From assembly GCF_014644735.1 (NCBI RefSeq), contig NZ_BMKZ01000009.1, positions 1-64,000 on the forward strand: 64,000 bases of DNA. Reading direction: 5' to 3'. Shown piece after piece: positions 25,298-34,140 of the stretch. Position numbers and translations under genes: made by a program. Within the stretch, counting starts at the first letter, position 1; every line of letters starts with the position of its first letter. The notes under the pieces were generated by a model that searched no databases, was not told where the DNA came from, and saw nothing but the letters and a program-made list of their open reading frames with translations. This stretch comes from Caldalkalibacillus thermarum (GTDB lineage Bacteria > Bacillota > Bacilli > Caldalkalibacillales > Caldalkalibacillaceae).

Positions 25298-25306
25298 GGA
25301 GGGACT

Positions 25307-25885
25307 ATGATGGTGCTCAGAAAACAAACCATCTGGCTTTTAACCATGTTAACCTTAATGGTGGTCTTGTCGGCCTATTACTTGTTCAATGGATCTCCAG
25401 AATACGACTATGTGACGCTGGATGAGCTGGACAAAGAAGCCGAAGGGGAAGAAGTGAGTTTAGACGAGATTGACTGGGTTGACACCATTAGTGATATGAA
25501 TGGTGACTTCACCCTTGAGGAAGCTGGGAACCCGCTCGACTTCTTCATCGCTTACCGCATCGAGCGTGAGCGGCAGCGGGCAGACAAGTTTGAAGAATAT
25601 CAAAACATGATGAACGCTTCGGAGGCGACCGCTCAGACGGTAGCGGAAGCTCAAGCCAAAATTGAAGCTATATGGGATCAGGAAGAAACCGAATACACAT
25701 TGGAGAATCTGATTAAACAGGAAGGTTATGAAGACGCGCTGGTGATCTATACTAAAAACGAAGGCATTAATGTCATCGTGCGCAGTGATGAAGAACTTGA
25801 CAAAAAAGAAGTGCTGAAAATCATCCATCTGGTTCGCAAGCATCTGGATGTTCCAGGCCATATGGTAACCGTTGATTACAGATAA
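25307..25885 (+). CDS. spoIIIAH: Stage III sporulation protein AH
   Basis: A 192-residue protein with an N-terminal membrane helix (residues 9-28) and a periplasmic-type ring-building domain at the C-terminus. It is expected to bind SpoIIQ in the intermembrane space. NMMNASEATAQTVAEAQAKI and VRKHLDVPGHMVTVDYR match the SpoIIIAH core. Two ATG codons (25307, 25310) are possible. It ends the operon before a terminator. Confidence 0.95.
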   Translation: MMVLRKQTIWLLTMLTLMVVLSAYYLFNGSPEYDYVTLDELDKEAEGEEVSLDEIDWVDTISDMNGDFTLEEAGNPLDFFIAYRIERERQRADKFEEYQNMMNASEATAQTVAEAQAKIEAIWDQEETEYTLENLIKQEGYEDALVIYTKNEGINVIVRSDEELDKKEVLKIIHLVRKHLDVPGHMVTVDYR

Positions 25886-25904
25886 ACAGGCTTTGGACAA
25901 AATG

Positions 25905-25952
25905 TGACCTTGTGCCTAAGACCTGCTCTTAAGGCAAGGTCATTTATTTTTG
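25905..25952 (+). terminator. Terminator of the spoIIIA operon
   Basis: TGACCTTGTGCCT pairs with AGGCAAGGTCA with a small bulge, followed by TTTATTTTT. Confidence 0.75.
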
Positions 25953-25961
25953 GTATGGATA

Positions 25962-25970
25962 TGATATAAT
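25962..25970 (+). promoter_or_regulatory. Extended -10 promoter of accB-accC
   Basis: TGATATAAT, a perfect extended -10. The -35 region is AT-rich but poor. Transcription from near 25977 leaves a 39-base leader before ATG 26016. Confidence 0.65.
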
Positions 25971-26015
25971 GAGATGAGCCAAAATTACTTGACAAGGGAT
26001 AAAGGAGTGATGATG

Positions 26016-26534
26016 ATGTTAAAAATGCACGAGATCCGTGAGCTAATCAAACTCGTTGATCAATCTAAAATCACAGAGTTTGAATACGAGTTTGAAGGCT
26101 TAAAAATATCGATCAAAAAAGATGAGCAACAAGAGGTTCAACCCGCCCAAAATGTCACGCCCGCACCTCCAGAAGCTCAAAGACCCGCTGATCCTGTAGA
26201 GGTGAAGGAGAAGCCAGATGTCAGCCCTCAACCGGCGCGGGAAGAGCATGCTCAGCCTAAAAAGGCACAAGAAGAGGAAAAGGATACCAGTGGCTTACAT
26301 AAAATCGTATCACCCATGGTCGGAACCTTCTACCGCGCTCCAGCGCCCGATGCTGAACCCTACGTTAAAGAAGGAGATAAAGTAACAGAAAACACTGTAG
26401 TTTGTATTGTGGAAGCGATGAAGTTAATGAATGAAATTGAGGCTGAAGTAAGGGGAGAAATTGTAGAGGTTCTCGCTGAGAATGGACAATTGGTTGAATA
26501 TGGACAACCCTTATTCCTGGTCAAACCCGAGTAA
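26016..26534 (+). CDS. accB: Biotin carboxyl carrier protein of acetyl-CoA carboxylase
   Basis: Carries biotin between the carboxylase and transferase centres in malonyl-CoA synthesis. The 172-residue protein has a short N-terminal helical region ([18 protein letters not shown]), a Pro/Ala/Glu linker and a C-terminal biotinyl domain with the acceptor lysine in [15 protein letters not shown] 26016 is eight bases after AAAGGAG; the three upstream in-frame starts (25974, 26010, 26013) are less well placed. accC follows after 23 bases. Confidence 0.95.
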   Translation: MLKMHEIRELIKLVDQSKITEFEYEFEGLKISIKKDEQQEVQPAQNVTPAPPEAQRPADPVEVKEKPDVSPQPAREEHAQPKKAQEEEKDTSGLHKIVSPMVGTFYRAPAPDAEPYVKEGDKVTENTVVCIVEAMKLMNEIEAEVRGEIVEVLAENGQLVEYGQPLFLVKPE

Positions 26535-26557
26535 TCCGAATCAAAGGAGAAGAGGCC

Positions 26558-27916
26558 ATGTTTAAGAAAGTCTTAATTGCCAACCGTGGCGAAATAGCCG
26601 TACGGATTATTCGAGCATGTCGGGAGCTTGGGATTAGTACTGTTGCCGTTTTTTCTGAAGCAGACCGGGACAGTTTGCATGTCAAGCTGGCTGATGAAGC
26701 TTACTGTATCGGGCCTACCCCGTCCAAAGACAGCTATCTTAATTTCACCAATTTGATGAGTGTGGCCACGCTGACAGGAGTGGATGCCATTCATCCTGGA
26801 TACGGTTTTTTAGCCGAAAACGCTGATTTTGCTGAATTATGTGCGGAGTGTAACATAACGTTTATTGGCCCCCGTCCCGATGCTATTCAAAAAATGGGCG
26901 CCAAAGATGTGGCACGCCGCACCATGGCTGCAGCTGGAGTTCCCATCGTTCCCGGATCCCGGGGCTTGATTGAAGATGTTGAACAAGGCATTGAGGTTGC
27001 AGAAGAAATTGGCTATCCTGTGATAATCAAAGCCACGGCAGGCGGGGGAGGCAAAGGGATCAGAGTGGCCCGCAACCGGGACGAGCTGGTCAAAGGCATC
27101 CGGATTACACAACAGGAAGCGGCAACCGCTTTTGGTAATCCCGGCTTGTATATTGAGAAGTACATTGAAGATTTCAGGCATGTGGAAATTCAGGTCATGG
27201 CAGATAAATATGGCCATGTTGTGCATTTGGGGGAACGCGACTGCACCATTCAACGGCGGTTACAAAAATTAATCGAAGAAGCCCCCTCTCCGGCTTTAAC
27301 ACCTGAAAAGCGGCAGGAAATGGGAGAAGCGGCAGTGAAGGCAGCCAAAGCGGTCAATTACACCGGTGCTGGCACGATCGAATTTATTTACGATAAAGAT
27401 GGAAATTATTATTTTATGGAGATGAACACCCGAATTCAAGTGGAACACCCTGTGACTGAACTGATTACCGGCATCGACCTGATCAAGGAACAAATGATGG
27501 TGGCTGCCGGTGAACCTTTATCATTTACCCAGGAGGATGTCACCTTTAACGGTTGGGCGATTGAATGCCGCATTAATGCTGAAAATCCGGACCGGAACTT
27601 TATGCCCTCCCCTGGAAAAATAGAGATGTATCTCCCACCAGGCGGACTGGGGGTGAGGGTAGACAGCGCTGCTTACCCGGGTTACTTTATCCCTCCCCAC
27701 TATGATTCCATGATTGCCAAACTGATTGTATGGGGCAAAACAAGAGACGAAGCGATTGCCCGCATGAGACGTGCCCTGGATGAATTTGTCATTGAAGGGA
27801 TCGACACCACCATCCCCTTCCATCAGCGGGTTATGCGCCACGAGGCGTTCATCAGTGGAAAATTTAACACCAAGTTCCTTGAAACGTATGACCTGATCAA
27901 GAAAAACGAAAATTAA
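26558..27916 (+). CDS. accC: Biotin carboxylase subunit of acetyl-CoA carboxylase
   Basis: ATP-dependent carboxylation of the AccB biotin. The 452-residue enzyme shows the three-domain biotin carboxylase layout: [21 protein letters not shown]-terminus, ATP-grasp glycine loop [28 protein letters not shown] metal-binding strand, and the C-terminal ECRINAENP segment. It may also serve the propionyl-CoA carboxylase beta chain at 61257, for which no separate alpha chain is in this window; that is inference. Confidence 0.96.
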   Translation: MFKKVLIANRGEIAVRIIRACRELGISTVAVFSEADRDSLHVKLADEAYCIGPTPSKDSYLNFTNLMSVATLTGVDAIHPGYGFLAENADFAELCAECNITFIGPRPDAIQKMGAKDVARRTMAAAGVPIVPGSRGLIEDVEQGIEVAEEIGYPVIIKATAGGGGKGIRVARNRDELVKGIRITQQEAATAFGNPGLYIEKYIEDFRHVEIQVMADKYGHVVHLGERDCTIQRRLQKLIEEAPSPALTPEKRQEMGEAAVKAAKAVNYTGAGTIEFIYDKDGNYYFMEMNTRIQVEHPVTELITGIDLIKEQMMVAAGEPLSFTQEDVTFNGWAIECRINAENPDRNFMPSPGKIEMYLPPGGLGVRVDSAAYPGYFIPPHYDSMIAKLIVWGKTRDEAIARMRRALDEFVIEGIDTTIPFHQRVMRHEAFISGKFNTKFLETYDLIKKNEN

Positions 27917-27970
27917 TTTCAAACTGTACCCCAAGACAAGCGTCTGTCAAACCATAAGGAGGTGTTGAAA

Positions 27971-28363
27971 ATGGACACATCTTTGCCCCATGTCCAACAA
28001 TCATTTGAGATAGGCGTGGTGGAGATTGCACCCGAAGTGATCCAGGTGATTGCTGGTCTTGCTGCCAGTAAAGTAGACGGAGTTGCCCATATGAATGGAG
28101 GATTTGTTGGCGAACTTGTGGAAAAGCTGGGGCGGAAAAATTTAAGCAAGGGGGTCAAAGTGCACCTAGGTGAACACCACGCTGTGATAGATGTTTCTAT
28201 CGTCGTCCAGTACGGAGAGCATATTCCCGAAGTTGCTAAACAGGTGCAGCGGCAAGTAAAAAGTAAAATAGAAGAAATGACGGGACTTGAAGTCCTGGAA
28301 GTGAATGTTCATATTGTAGATGTACAAATTCCCCCAGCAGGGGCAAGTGCAGAAGTTGATTAG
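27971..28363 (+). CDS. yqhY: Asp23/Gls24-family protein YqhY
   Basis: A 130-residue protein with the Asp23 fold (EIGVVEIAPEVIQVIAGLAA and VHLGEHHAVIDVSIVVQYG). ATG 27971 is eight bases from AAGGAGG; GTG 27962 is not preferred. yqhY follows accC in many Firmicutes and is linked to control of acetyl-CoA carboxylase in B. subtilis, where its loss selects for acc mutations. A terminator follows. Confidence 0.93.
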   Translation: MDTSLPHVQQSFEIGVVEIAPEVIQVIAGLAASKVDGVAHMNGGFVGELVEKLGRKNLSKGVKVHLGEHHAVIDVSIVVQYGEHIPEVAKQVQRQVKSKIEEMTGLEVLEVNVHIVDVQIPPAGASAEVD

Positions 28364-28391
28364 GGCAATCTATTGGTAAAAGAAAAGACCA

Positions 28392-28437
28392 AGAGACCAC
28401 TCAGTGTGTATGGTGGCTCTTTTTTTCCTTTTTTGTT
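28392..28437 (+). terminator. Terminator after yqhY
   Basis: AGAG(A)CCAC pairs with GTGGCTCT, one bulged A, followed by seven T residues. Confidence 0.75.
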
Positions 28438-28470
28438 ACCATTAAGCGAGCAGAAGGTGGCATTTAAACC

Positions 28471-28866
28471 ATGAAACGGAGAGAAGCAAGGAAAATCGCT
28501 GTTCAGACTTTGTATCAGGTGGACATCGCGAAAACTGACTGGCGCCAAGCATTGAACAACATAGTAGGTGACCGGCATACAGATCCGTTTTTGGAGCAGC
28601 TTGTGTCCGGAGCGGTGGAGCATCTGGCTGAAATTGACCGGCGCATCGAACAAGCTGTAAGCCATTGGAGTCTTGATCGCCTCTCCCGTGTTGATCATGC
28701 CATTTTGCGCCTGGCCGTGTATGAGTTACACTATATGCAAGAAACTCCGCCTGCCGTGGTCATCAATGAGGCCGTCGAACTGGGCAAAGCGTTTGGGACA
28801 GAGAAGAACGGCAAATTTATTAATGGCGTATTAGGTAAAGTGGTTAAGCAAGGAGCAGAAGAATGA
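28471..28866 (+). CDS. nusB: Transcription antitermination factor NusB
   Basis: RNA-binding protein that works with NusE (S10) in rRNA antitermination. The 131-residue all-helical protein has the family N-terminus MKRREARKIAVQTLYQVD and the C-terminal VVINEAVELGKAFGTEKNGKFINGVL block. Its stop codon overlaps the start of the TsaD-like gene by four bases (ATGA), so the two are coupled. In B. subtilis nusB is followed directly by folD. Confidence 0.96.
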   Translation: MKRREARKIAVQTLYQVDIAKTDWRQALNNIVGDRHTDPFLEQLVSGAVEHLAEIDRRIEQAVSHWSLDRLSRVDHAILRLAVYELHYMQETPPAVVINEAVELGKAFGTEKNGKFINGVLGKVVKQGAEE

Positions 28867-29843
28867 AGGTCTTGGGTATTGATACCAGTCATTACCGAAC
28901 ATCTGTATGCCTGGTTGATGACGGCTACAAGATTGTGGCTGAACAAAACCCGATCCTTCCGGTTAAGGAAGGGAAGTTGGGGCTGCAGCAATCCCAGGCA
29001 GTTTTTGAGCATCTCAAACAGTGGCCAGCCCTTTTAAACAAATTGGGGCTCAGCCAAGAAGATAAGCGGCAGATCCGGGCTGTAGGTGTAAGCACTGCAC
29101 CCAGACCAGTAGAAGATTCATATATGCCTGTTTTTAAGGCAGGGGAAGTTCTGGCGGAAACGATTGCTTATTTCCTGTCTGTGCCCTTGTTTAAAACCAC
29201 CCACCAGGAAGGACACATAGCCGCTGGCGAATTTTCGGTCGGCACGAGGCTTCCCTCCCCCTTCATAGCTGTTCATTTTTCTGGCGGGACAAGCGAGATT
29301 TTACATTGTGAACGAACGGAAAGAGGTTACAAAATCAAGCGTGCCGGGGGGACATTGGACCTGCATGCCGGCCAGTTTGTAGACAGGGTTGGTGTCAAAC
29401 TGGGCTTGCCTTTTCCAAGTGGTCCGCATCTGGAAAAACTAGCTTCAGAGTGGGAACGGACAGGAGCAAACAACCGTGATTTTCCCGTTATTCCTTCGTA
29501 TGTTAAGGATGGAGCATTCAGCTTTTCCGGGCCTGCTACTGCTGCGCTCAGATTGATTGAAGAAAACCGCTATGAACCCGGCCAAATCGCCCGTGCTGTG
29601 GAACATACACTGTTTAAAACATTGGAAAAAGCTCTGCGCCATGTGATTACCATGTTTGATTGCCGGCATATCCTCATCGTGGGGGGAGTAGCCGCCAACA
29701 GTTATCTGCGTAAAAAATTGAAGGAAAAACTTGAGCATCGTGCTGTAGGCGCTCAACTTTATTTTGCCCCGCCAAAATATTCAACGGATAATGCTTTTGG
29801 TGTAGCTTGTTTGACTTTACAGTATCTCCATTCTAAAAGGTGA
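28863..29843 (+). CDS. TsaD/Kae1-family paralogue ('O-sialoglycoprotein endopeptidase'-like)
   Basis: A 326-residue ASKHA-fold protein related to TsaD, the enzyme that transfers threonylcarbamoyl to A37 of tRNA. The metal motif HxxxH is kept (His114, His118 in THQEGH), as are FSGGTSEI and the C-terminal VGGVAANSYLRKKL with CxxDNA-like STDNA. It is divergent from true TsaD: the usual HHxxAH is HQEGH, and the start MKVLGIDTSHYRTSVCL has DTSHY rather than ETSCDE. The normal TsaD is not in this window. It overlaps nusB and precedes folD. Function of this paralogue is unknown; a threonylcarbamoyl-like activity is possible but not shown. Confidence 0.75.
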   Translation: MKVLGIDTSHYRTSVCLVDDGYKIVAEQNPILPVKEGKLGLQQSQAVFEHLKQWPALLNKLGLSQEDKRQIRAVGVSTAPRPVEDSYMPVFKAGEVLAETIAYFLSVPLFKTTHQEGHIAAGEFSVGTRLPSPFIAVHFSGGTSEILHCERTERGYKIKRAGGTLDLHAGQFVDRVGVKLGLPFPSGPHLEKLASEWERTGANNRDFPVIPSYVKDGAFSFSGPATAALRLIEENRYEPGQIARAVEHTLFKTLEKALRHVITMFDCRHILIVGGVAANSYLRKKLKEKLEHRAVGAQLYFAPPKYSTDNAFGVACLTLQYLHSKR

Positions 29844-29848
29844 ACATT
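29836..29848 (+). promoter_or_regulatory. Weak left PurBox-like element
   Basis: AAAGGTGAACATT matches AWWWCCGAACWWT at 10 of 13 positions. It is oriented opposite to the stronger box at 29868-29880, separated by 19 bases, and overlaps the end of the TsaD-like gene. Confidence 0.35.
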
Positions 29849-29867
29849 TTATAAAATAAAATATATT

Positions 29868-29880
29868 AATGTTCGGGTAT
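29868..29880 (+). promoter_or_regulatory. PurBox upstream of folD
   Basis: AATGTTCGGGTAT matches the reverse complement of the B. subtilis PurBox at 12 of 13 positions. It ends where the -35 element begins, so PurR bound here could block RNA polymerase. FolD supplies one-carbon units for purine synthesis, and the B. subtilis gene is in the PurR regulon. Confidence 0.6.
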
Positions 29881-29908
29881 TTACTTCTCCCCCTAATAAC
29901 GGTACACT
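29880..29908 (+). promoter_or_regulatory. SigmaA promoter of folD
   Basis: TTTACT, 17 bases, TACACT. Start point near 29915, 26 bases before the folD start. Confidence 0.55.
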
Positions 29909-29940
29909 GTGTTTAGATTGTTTACAGAGGGGGAACAGTG

Positions 29941-30813
29941 ATGACTGCAACCATTATTGATGGAAGGATGCTAGCCAAAAATATACGCCAAGACCTAAAA
30001 GAAGAGATTATCAGGCTGATAGACAAGGGTGTGACGCCTGGACTGGCTGTGATCATCGTGGGCCATGATCCTGCCTCGGTGACCTATGTGAAGGCAAAAG
30101 CTAAGGCTTGTCAGGAGATCGGCATTTATTCTGACATATTTTGGATGGCGGAAGAAACAACAGAAGCAGAGTTGCTAAAACAAATTAACGATTTAAATGA
30201 AAATCCCAATATTCACGGTATTTTGGTTCAGCTTCCTTTGCCTCCCCACATTTCTGAGCAAGCTGTGATTAATACCATTGTTCCTGAAAAAGATGTGGAT
30301 GGATTTCATCCCGTCAATGCAGGCAAGTTGATGATCGGCGCGGAAGGCTTTATACCCTGTACCCCACATGGCATTATCAAGATGATACAGTCTACGGGTG
30401 AAACGATCGCCGGCAAGCATGCGGTGGTCATTGGACGCAGCAATATTGTGGGTAAACCGATGGCGACGTTACTCTTAAGAGAACATGCAACAGTGACGAT
30501 TTGCCATTCTAGGACAAAGGATTTGTCCAAGATCACTAAGCAAGCGGATATTTTGGTTGTCGCTTGCGGTTGTCCAGGGGTTATTGGCCGGGAACACGTT
30601 GCAGAAGGTGCCATTGTCATTGATGTGGGGGTCAACCGGAAGCCCGAAGGCCGATTGGTAGGAGATGTCCGATTTGATGAGGTAAAGGAAAAAGCGGCCT
30701 ATCTGACCCCTGTCCCGGGTGGAGTGGGGCCTATGACGATTACAATGCTCCTGTACAATACCGTGCAAGCTGCCAAGCAAGCTGTGCAGCAAGAAGCAAG
30801 CCATAAGTGTTAA
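29941..30813 (+). CDS. folD: Bifunctional methylene-THF dehydrogenase/methenyl-THF cyclohydrolase
   Basis: Interconverts 5,10-methylene-THF and 10-formyl-THF. The 290-residue enzyme has the catalytic YVKAKAKACQEIGI segment, QLPLPPHI, PEKDVDGFHPVN and the NADP-binding GRSNIVGKPM. ATG 29941 follows GAGGGGGAA; GTG 29938 is also possible. It is separated from nusB by a PurR-type promoter region, so it can be expressed independently. Confidence 0.96.
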   Translation: MTATIIDGRMLAKNIRQDLKEEIIRLIDKGVTPGLAVIIVGHDPASVTYVKAKAKACQEIGIYSDIFWMAEETTEAELLKQINDLNENPNIHGILVQLPLPPHISEQAVINTIVPEKDVDGFHPVNAGKLMIGAEGFIPCTPHGIIKMIQSTGETIAGKHAVVIGRSNIVGKPMATLLLREHATVTICHSRTKDLSKITKQADILVVACGCPGVIGREHVAEGAIVIDVGVNRKPEGRLVGDVRFDEVKEKAAYLTPVPGGVGPMTITMLLYNTVQAAKQAVQQEASHKC

Positions 30814-30841
30814 GAATGCCGGTTTATTGGGGGAAGCTGTT

Positions 30842-32197
30842 TTGACTGGACAAACCATTATCACCGTTCAAGAGCTGACACGGGATATTAAGCGTTGTTT
30901 TGAAGAGAACGACTCCTGGCGTAATCTGTGGGTCAGGGGAGAAATTTCAAACTTCACCCATCACAGCCGCGGGCATATGTACTTTACTTTAAAAGATGAA
31001 GCTGCGAAGATTCGTGCAGTTATGTTCCAAAGCCATAATCGCTGGTTAAAGTTTAAGCCCCAGAACGGACTGAAGGTGATCGCCCGGGGAGAAGTTAACG
31101 TTTATGAACGGGACGGACAGTATCAACTCTATGTCAAAGAGATGCAGCCTGACGGCATTGGAGCCCTGTATCAGGCTTTTGAAGAGCTTAAGGAGCGCTT
31201 GCGCCTAAAAGGCTGGTTTGATCCCAGTAAAAAAAAGCCGATTCCCAAATTCCCCCGGAAAATCGGGGTGATCACTTCACCCACTGGAGCAGCCATCCGG
31301 GATATTCTAACCACCATTAAACGCCGCTTTCCCGTGGCGGACGTTTTGCTTATCCCTGTCCAGGTTCAGGGAGAACAAGCAGCATCCAGCGTGGCCCGCG
31401 CCATTCGTCTGGCTCACCGCTATCCTTTGGACGTGTTAATTGTTGGACGGGGAGGGGGATCGATCGAGGAATTGTGGGCCTTTAACGAAGAAGTGGTTGC
31501 GGAGGCAATCTACCAGGCCAAAATCCCTGTCATTTCTGCAGTGGGACACGAAACGGATGTCACCATTGCCGATTTTGTGGCCGACCTGCGTGCCCCAACC
31601 CCCACGGCTGCAGCAGAGCTTGTTGCTCCGTTGCTGACGGAATTGGAAGAGGACATCTGTCAGTTAACAAGACGGTTGTATAAGCAGATCAACTGGTTGG
31701 TGGCCGAAGAACGGCAACGTCTGAACCGCTTGCGTCAGAGTTATGCTTTTAAATACCCAAAAACACTGCTTAGACAGAAAGAGCAAGAGCTGGATCAAAC
31801 AATTGATCAATTACACAAGCATATGCGCCGCTACATGGATCAGCAGAAAAACAATTTGGGCGCCCTCCATCACCGGCTGCGTCAGGCTCACCCCAGAGCA
31901 GCCATCTGGCAATATATGATGGAGAACAGGCGTTTAAGATCCGCCCTCTCCAAGATGATGAAACAATACCTCACAGCCAAACAGGCTAAGTTGGACCTGG
32001 TGATCTCCAGGTTGGATGGTTTAAGTCCGTTAAAAATCATGACCAAAGGGTACTCCCTTGTTTACGACCAAGAAGGAAAGAAGCTTTACAAATCAGTCAC
32101 AGAGATACAACCCGGGGAATCGGTTCGGGTGCGCATGCATGATGGCCAGCTTGACTGTCAAGTCTGGGGGATAAAGGAGGAACAACGGGATGCGTGA
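30842..32197 (+). CDS. xseA: Exodeoxyribonuclease VII large subunit
   Basis: Nuclease subunit that degrades single-stranded DNA in both directions. TTG 30842 is seven bases after GGGGGA; a TTG at 30827 is in frame but contains that site. The 451-residue protein has the N-terminal OB domain ([20 protein letters not shown]), the catalytic domain with [21 protein letters not shown] and [17 protein letters not shown], and a coiled-coil C-terminal region. It overlaps xseB by eight bases. Confidence 0.95.
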   Translation: MTGQTIITVQELTRDIKRCFEENDSWRNLWVRGEISNFTHHSRGHMYFTLKDEAAKIRAVMFQSHNRWLKFKPQNGLKVIARGEVNVYERDGQYQLYVKEMQPDGIGALYQAFEELKERLRLKGWFDPSKKKPIPKFPRKIGVITSPTGAAIRDILTTIKRRFPVADVLLIPVQVQGEQAASSVARAIRLAHRYPLDVLIVGRGGGSIEELWAFNEEVVAEAIYQAKIPVISAVGHETDVTIADFVADLRAPTPTAAAELVAPLLTELEEDICQLTRRLYKQINWLVAEERQRLNRLRQSYAFKYPKTLLRQKEQELDQTIDQLHKHMRRYMDQQKNNLGALHHRLRQAHPRAAIWQYMMENRRLRSALSKMMKQYLTAKQAKLDLVISRLDGLSPLKIMTKGYSLVYDQEGKKLYKSVTEIQPGESVRVRMHDGQLDCQVWGIKEEQRDA

Positions 32198-32471
32198 TAC
32201 TCAGCAACATGAAAACCAGCTGCAGCAAGAGAAAGAGGAAATAAGTTTAACATTTGAAGAGGCTATAGGCCAGTTGGAAAAGATTGTAGAGCAGTTGGAA
32301 TCGGGGGATGTTCCGTTGGAACAAGCCATTCAGTTATTTCAAAAAGGAATGGAGCTGTCCAACATTTGTCATGATAAATTGAAAAAAGTGGAGCAGCAGG
32401 TGAATATATTGTTGGAAGAAGATGGGCAACTGGTGGAAAAAGCGTTCCATATTGAGGAGGAAAGTAAGTGA
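32190..32471 (+). CDS. xseB: Exodeoxyribonuclease VII small subunit
   Basis: A 93-residue, helical partner that binds the XseA coiled coil. [20 protein letters not shown] and [17 protein letters not shown] are the family core. The N-terminal 17 residues are a charged extension. It overlaps xseA by eight bases and ispA by four (GTGA), indicating coupled translation of the three genes. Confidence 0.96.
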   Translation: MRDTQQHENQLQQEKEEISLTFEEAIGQLEKIVEQLESGDVPLEQAIQLFQKGMELSNICHDKLKKVEQQVNILLEEDGQLVEKAFHIEEESK

Positions 32472-33355
32472 AACAACACCTCAAGCACTTCTTAGATGAT
32501 CACAAGCAGCGCGTAGAGGAAGCCTTAAGGAAGTATGTCCAGCAATTAGAGGCCCCTGCCCGGTTGAAAGAAGCCATGCTGTATTCCTTGTTGGCAGGGG
32601 GGAAACGGATTCGTCCCATGTTTTTGTTGGCCACCATTGATGCCCTTGGCGGGGAAACGGATCAAGGTATCCCAGCGGCTTGTGCTCTGGAAATGATCCA
32701 TACCTATTCACTTATCCACGATGACTTGCCCGCCATGGATGACGATGATTACCGGCGGGGAAAATTGGCCAATCATAAAGTGTTTGGTGAAGCCCTGGCT
32801 ATTTTGGCTGGCGATGCCCTCTTAACCCATGCTTTTTATGTTTTATCGGATACCGCTCAAACATCTGATCCAGAACTGCAGCTGAGGATGATTAAAGAGT
32901 TGGCTCTCCGGGCAGGTCCAACGGGCATGGTTGGCGGACAGACAGCCGATGTTCTGGGAGAGGGGGCTCCCATGACTTTCGAGCAACTGGCTGACATCCA
33001 TACCCGCAAAACAGGGGATCTGCTTGTTTGTGCCGTACGTTTAGGGTGTTATGTTGCAGGCGCTAGCGAGGTACAGCTTGCCCAGCTGACCCGCTATGCC
33101 CGGGAGATTGGTCTTGCCTTCCAAATTCAGGACGACATCTTAGATGAAATTGGGGATGAACAAAAATTAGGTAAGCAAGTGGGCAGTGACCGCGGTAAGC
33201 AAAAAAGCACCTATGTTTCCCTGCTTGGGCTACAAGGGGCTGAGCGAGCATTAAAAGAGCATGTGGAATTGGCTAAGCAGGCGGTGCGGGCAGCGGGGGT
33301 CAAACCGGACTTGTTGCTAGAATTGGCAGATTTTATGGTCAGCAGGGAATGCTAA
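32468..33355 (+). CDS. ispA: Farnesyl diphosphate synthase
   Basis: Condenses dimethylallyl and isopentenyl diphosphates to geranyl and farnesyl diphosphate. The 295-residue enzyme has the first aspartate-rich motif in [10 protein letters not shown] near residues 84-93 and the second as DDILD near 222-226; [10 protein letters not shown] is the substrate loop. It starts at GTG 32468 inside the xseB stop. The OLE RNA follows immediately. Confidence 0.95.
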   Translation: MKQHLKHFLDDHKQRVEEALRKYVQQLEAPARLKEAMLYSLLAGGKRIRPMFLLATIDALGGETDQGIPAACALEMIHTYSLIHDDLPAMDDDDYRRGKLANHKVFGEALAILAGDALLTHAFYVLSDTAQTSDPELQLRMIKELALRAGPTGMVGGQTADVLGEGAPMTFEQLADIHTRKTGDLLVCAVRLGCYVAGASEVQLAQLTRYAREIGLAFQIQDDILDEIGDEQKLGKQVGSDRGKQKSTYVSLLGLQGAERALKEHVELAKQAVRAAGVKPDLLLELADFMVSREC

Positions 33356-33373
33356 GCTTTCCTATCCTTCACA

Positions 33374-33402
33374 TTGAGTGTAATACAGTTATATGATATA
33401 AT
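33374..33402 (+). promoter_or_regulatory. SigmaA promoter of the OLE RNA
   Basis: TTGAGT, exactly 17 bases, TATAAT, with TGA making the -10 extended. It is the best SigmaA promoter that I found in the window. A start near 33409 would put the 5' end just before the outer OLE helix. Confidence 0.8.
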
Positions 33403-33408
33403 CACTAT

Positions 33409-34030
33409 ACACGCCCAGAGGGTGGTGCAGTATTCTAGTCAATCCGCTTTTTCTGAAGACGGGCCTAAAAATCCGTCGAAGGGCACATCGATGAAGTTCC
33501 TGGTGTCGGCTTCTGACGCCCAGTCGGGGGTCGATGCTGGGAGTTAAGGTAGTAGGGCGATCCACAAAGGCATGTGGGCGTTGACCCTGCTACCGCGGAG
33601 ACCTAAGTTCTCGCTTACTTGTACACCTAAGCGGGGCTTAGGGAAAACCTGCCAATCAGGCCGTTAAGAACGGCTATGATGGCAGCGTAGCCTGCCTTGA
33701 GTGGTGTAAGGGGATAATAGCTTTAAAGGGTTTTAACCTAGTTTGGCAAACTAGGTTAAAGCTCATGCTATTTGAAACTTACACTGCAAAAGAGGCTAGG
33801 AAAAAGTCAGGATTGTTGAGGAAATCTCCTAGACTGTTCGCTTCGGCGACGCATGGTGGGGATTAGAGTACGGACTAAGTGGCAATCCAGTCCAACGTCT
33901 GGCGACAGCGTTGAAGCGGGCTTAAAGGGAAACCGCCGAAGCGGCGACGCTTCGGTGTCCGCTTGGGAAAACCTACTGGACCTAAGCCGTAATGTTTACC
34001 CACCATGTGACCACCCTCTGCGGAGTACAT
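33409..34030 (+). ncRNA. ole: OLE RNA (ornate large extremophilic RNA)
   Basis: A structured non-coding RNA of about 620 bases. CAGAGGGTGGT (33416-33426) and ACCACCCTCTG (34010-34020) form a perfect 11-bp closing helix around the whole region. Inside are several strong hairpins: 13 bp with a 3-base loop at 33732-33760, CCGAAGCG/CGCTTCGG closed by a GCGA tetraloop at 33936-33955, and GCCGTT/AACGGC near 33661-33675. No reading frame fits. In extremophilic Firmicutes the OLE gene lies in the isoprenoid operon near ispA and dxs, next to the gene for its membrane partner OapA, which is the order here. OLE-OapA particles sit at the membrane and are linked to tolerance of alcohols, cold and magnesium stress. 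The exact ends are estimates; a T run follows at 34033-34039. Confidence 0.92.
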
Positions 34031-34140
34031 AATTTTTTTGTTTGCTTGTTGTTAACGTTCGTTATAATATAAAGAGTATAATATAAAAACGTATAAGCTG
34101 TTTTAATGGATAAGGAATTTAATGGATTAAGAGGAAAACG

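Noticed and set aside
33409-34030. Possible short coding frames or a group I/II intron in the ispA-dxs gap
   Set aside because: Frames are broken in all six phases, no intron-encoded protein or splice-site consensus is present, and position plus the neighbouring OapA explain the region as OLE RNA.
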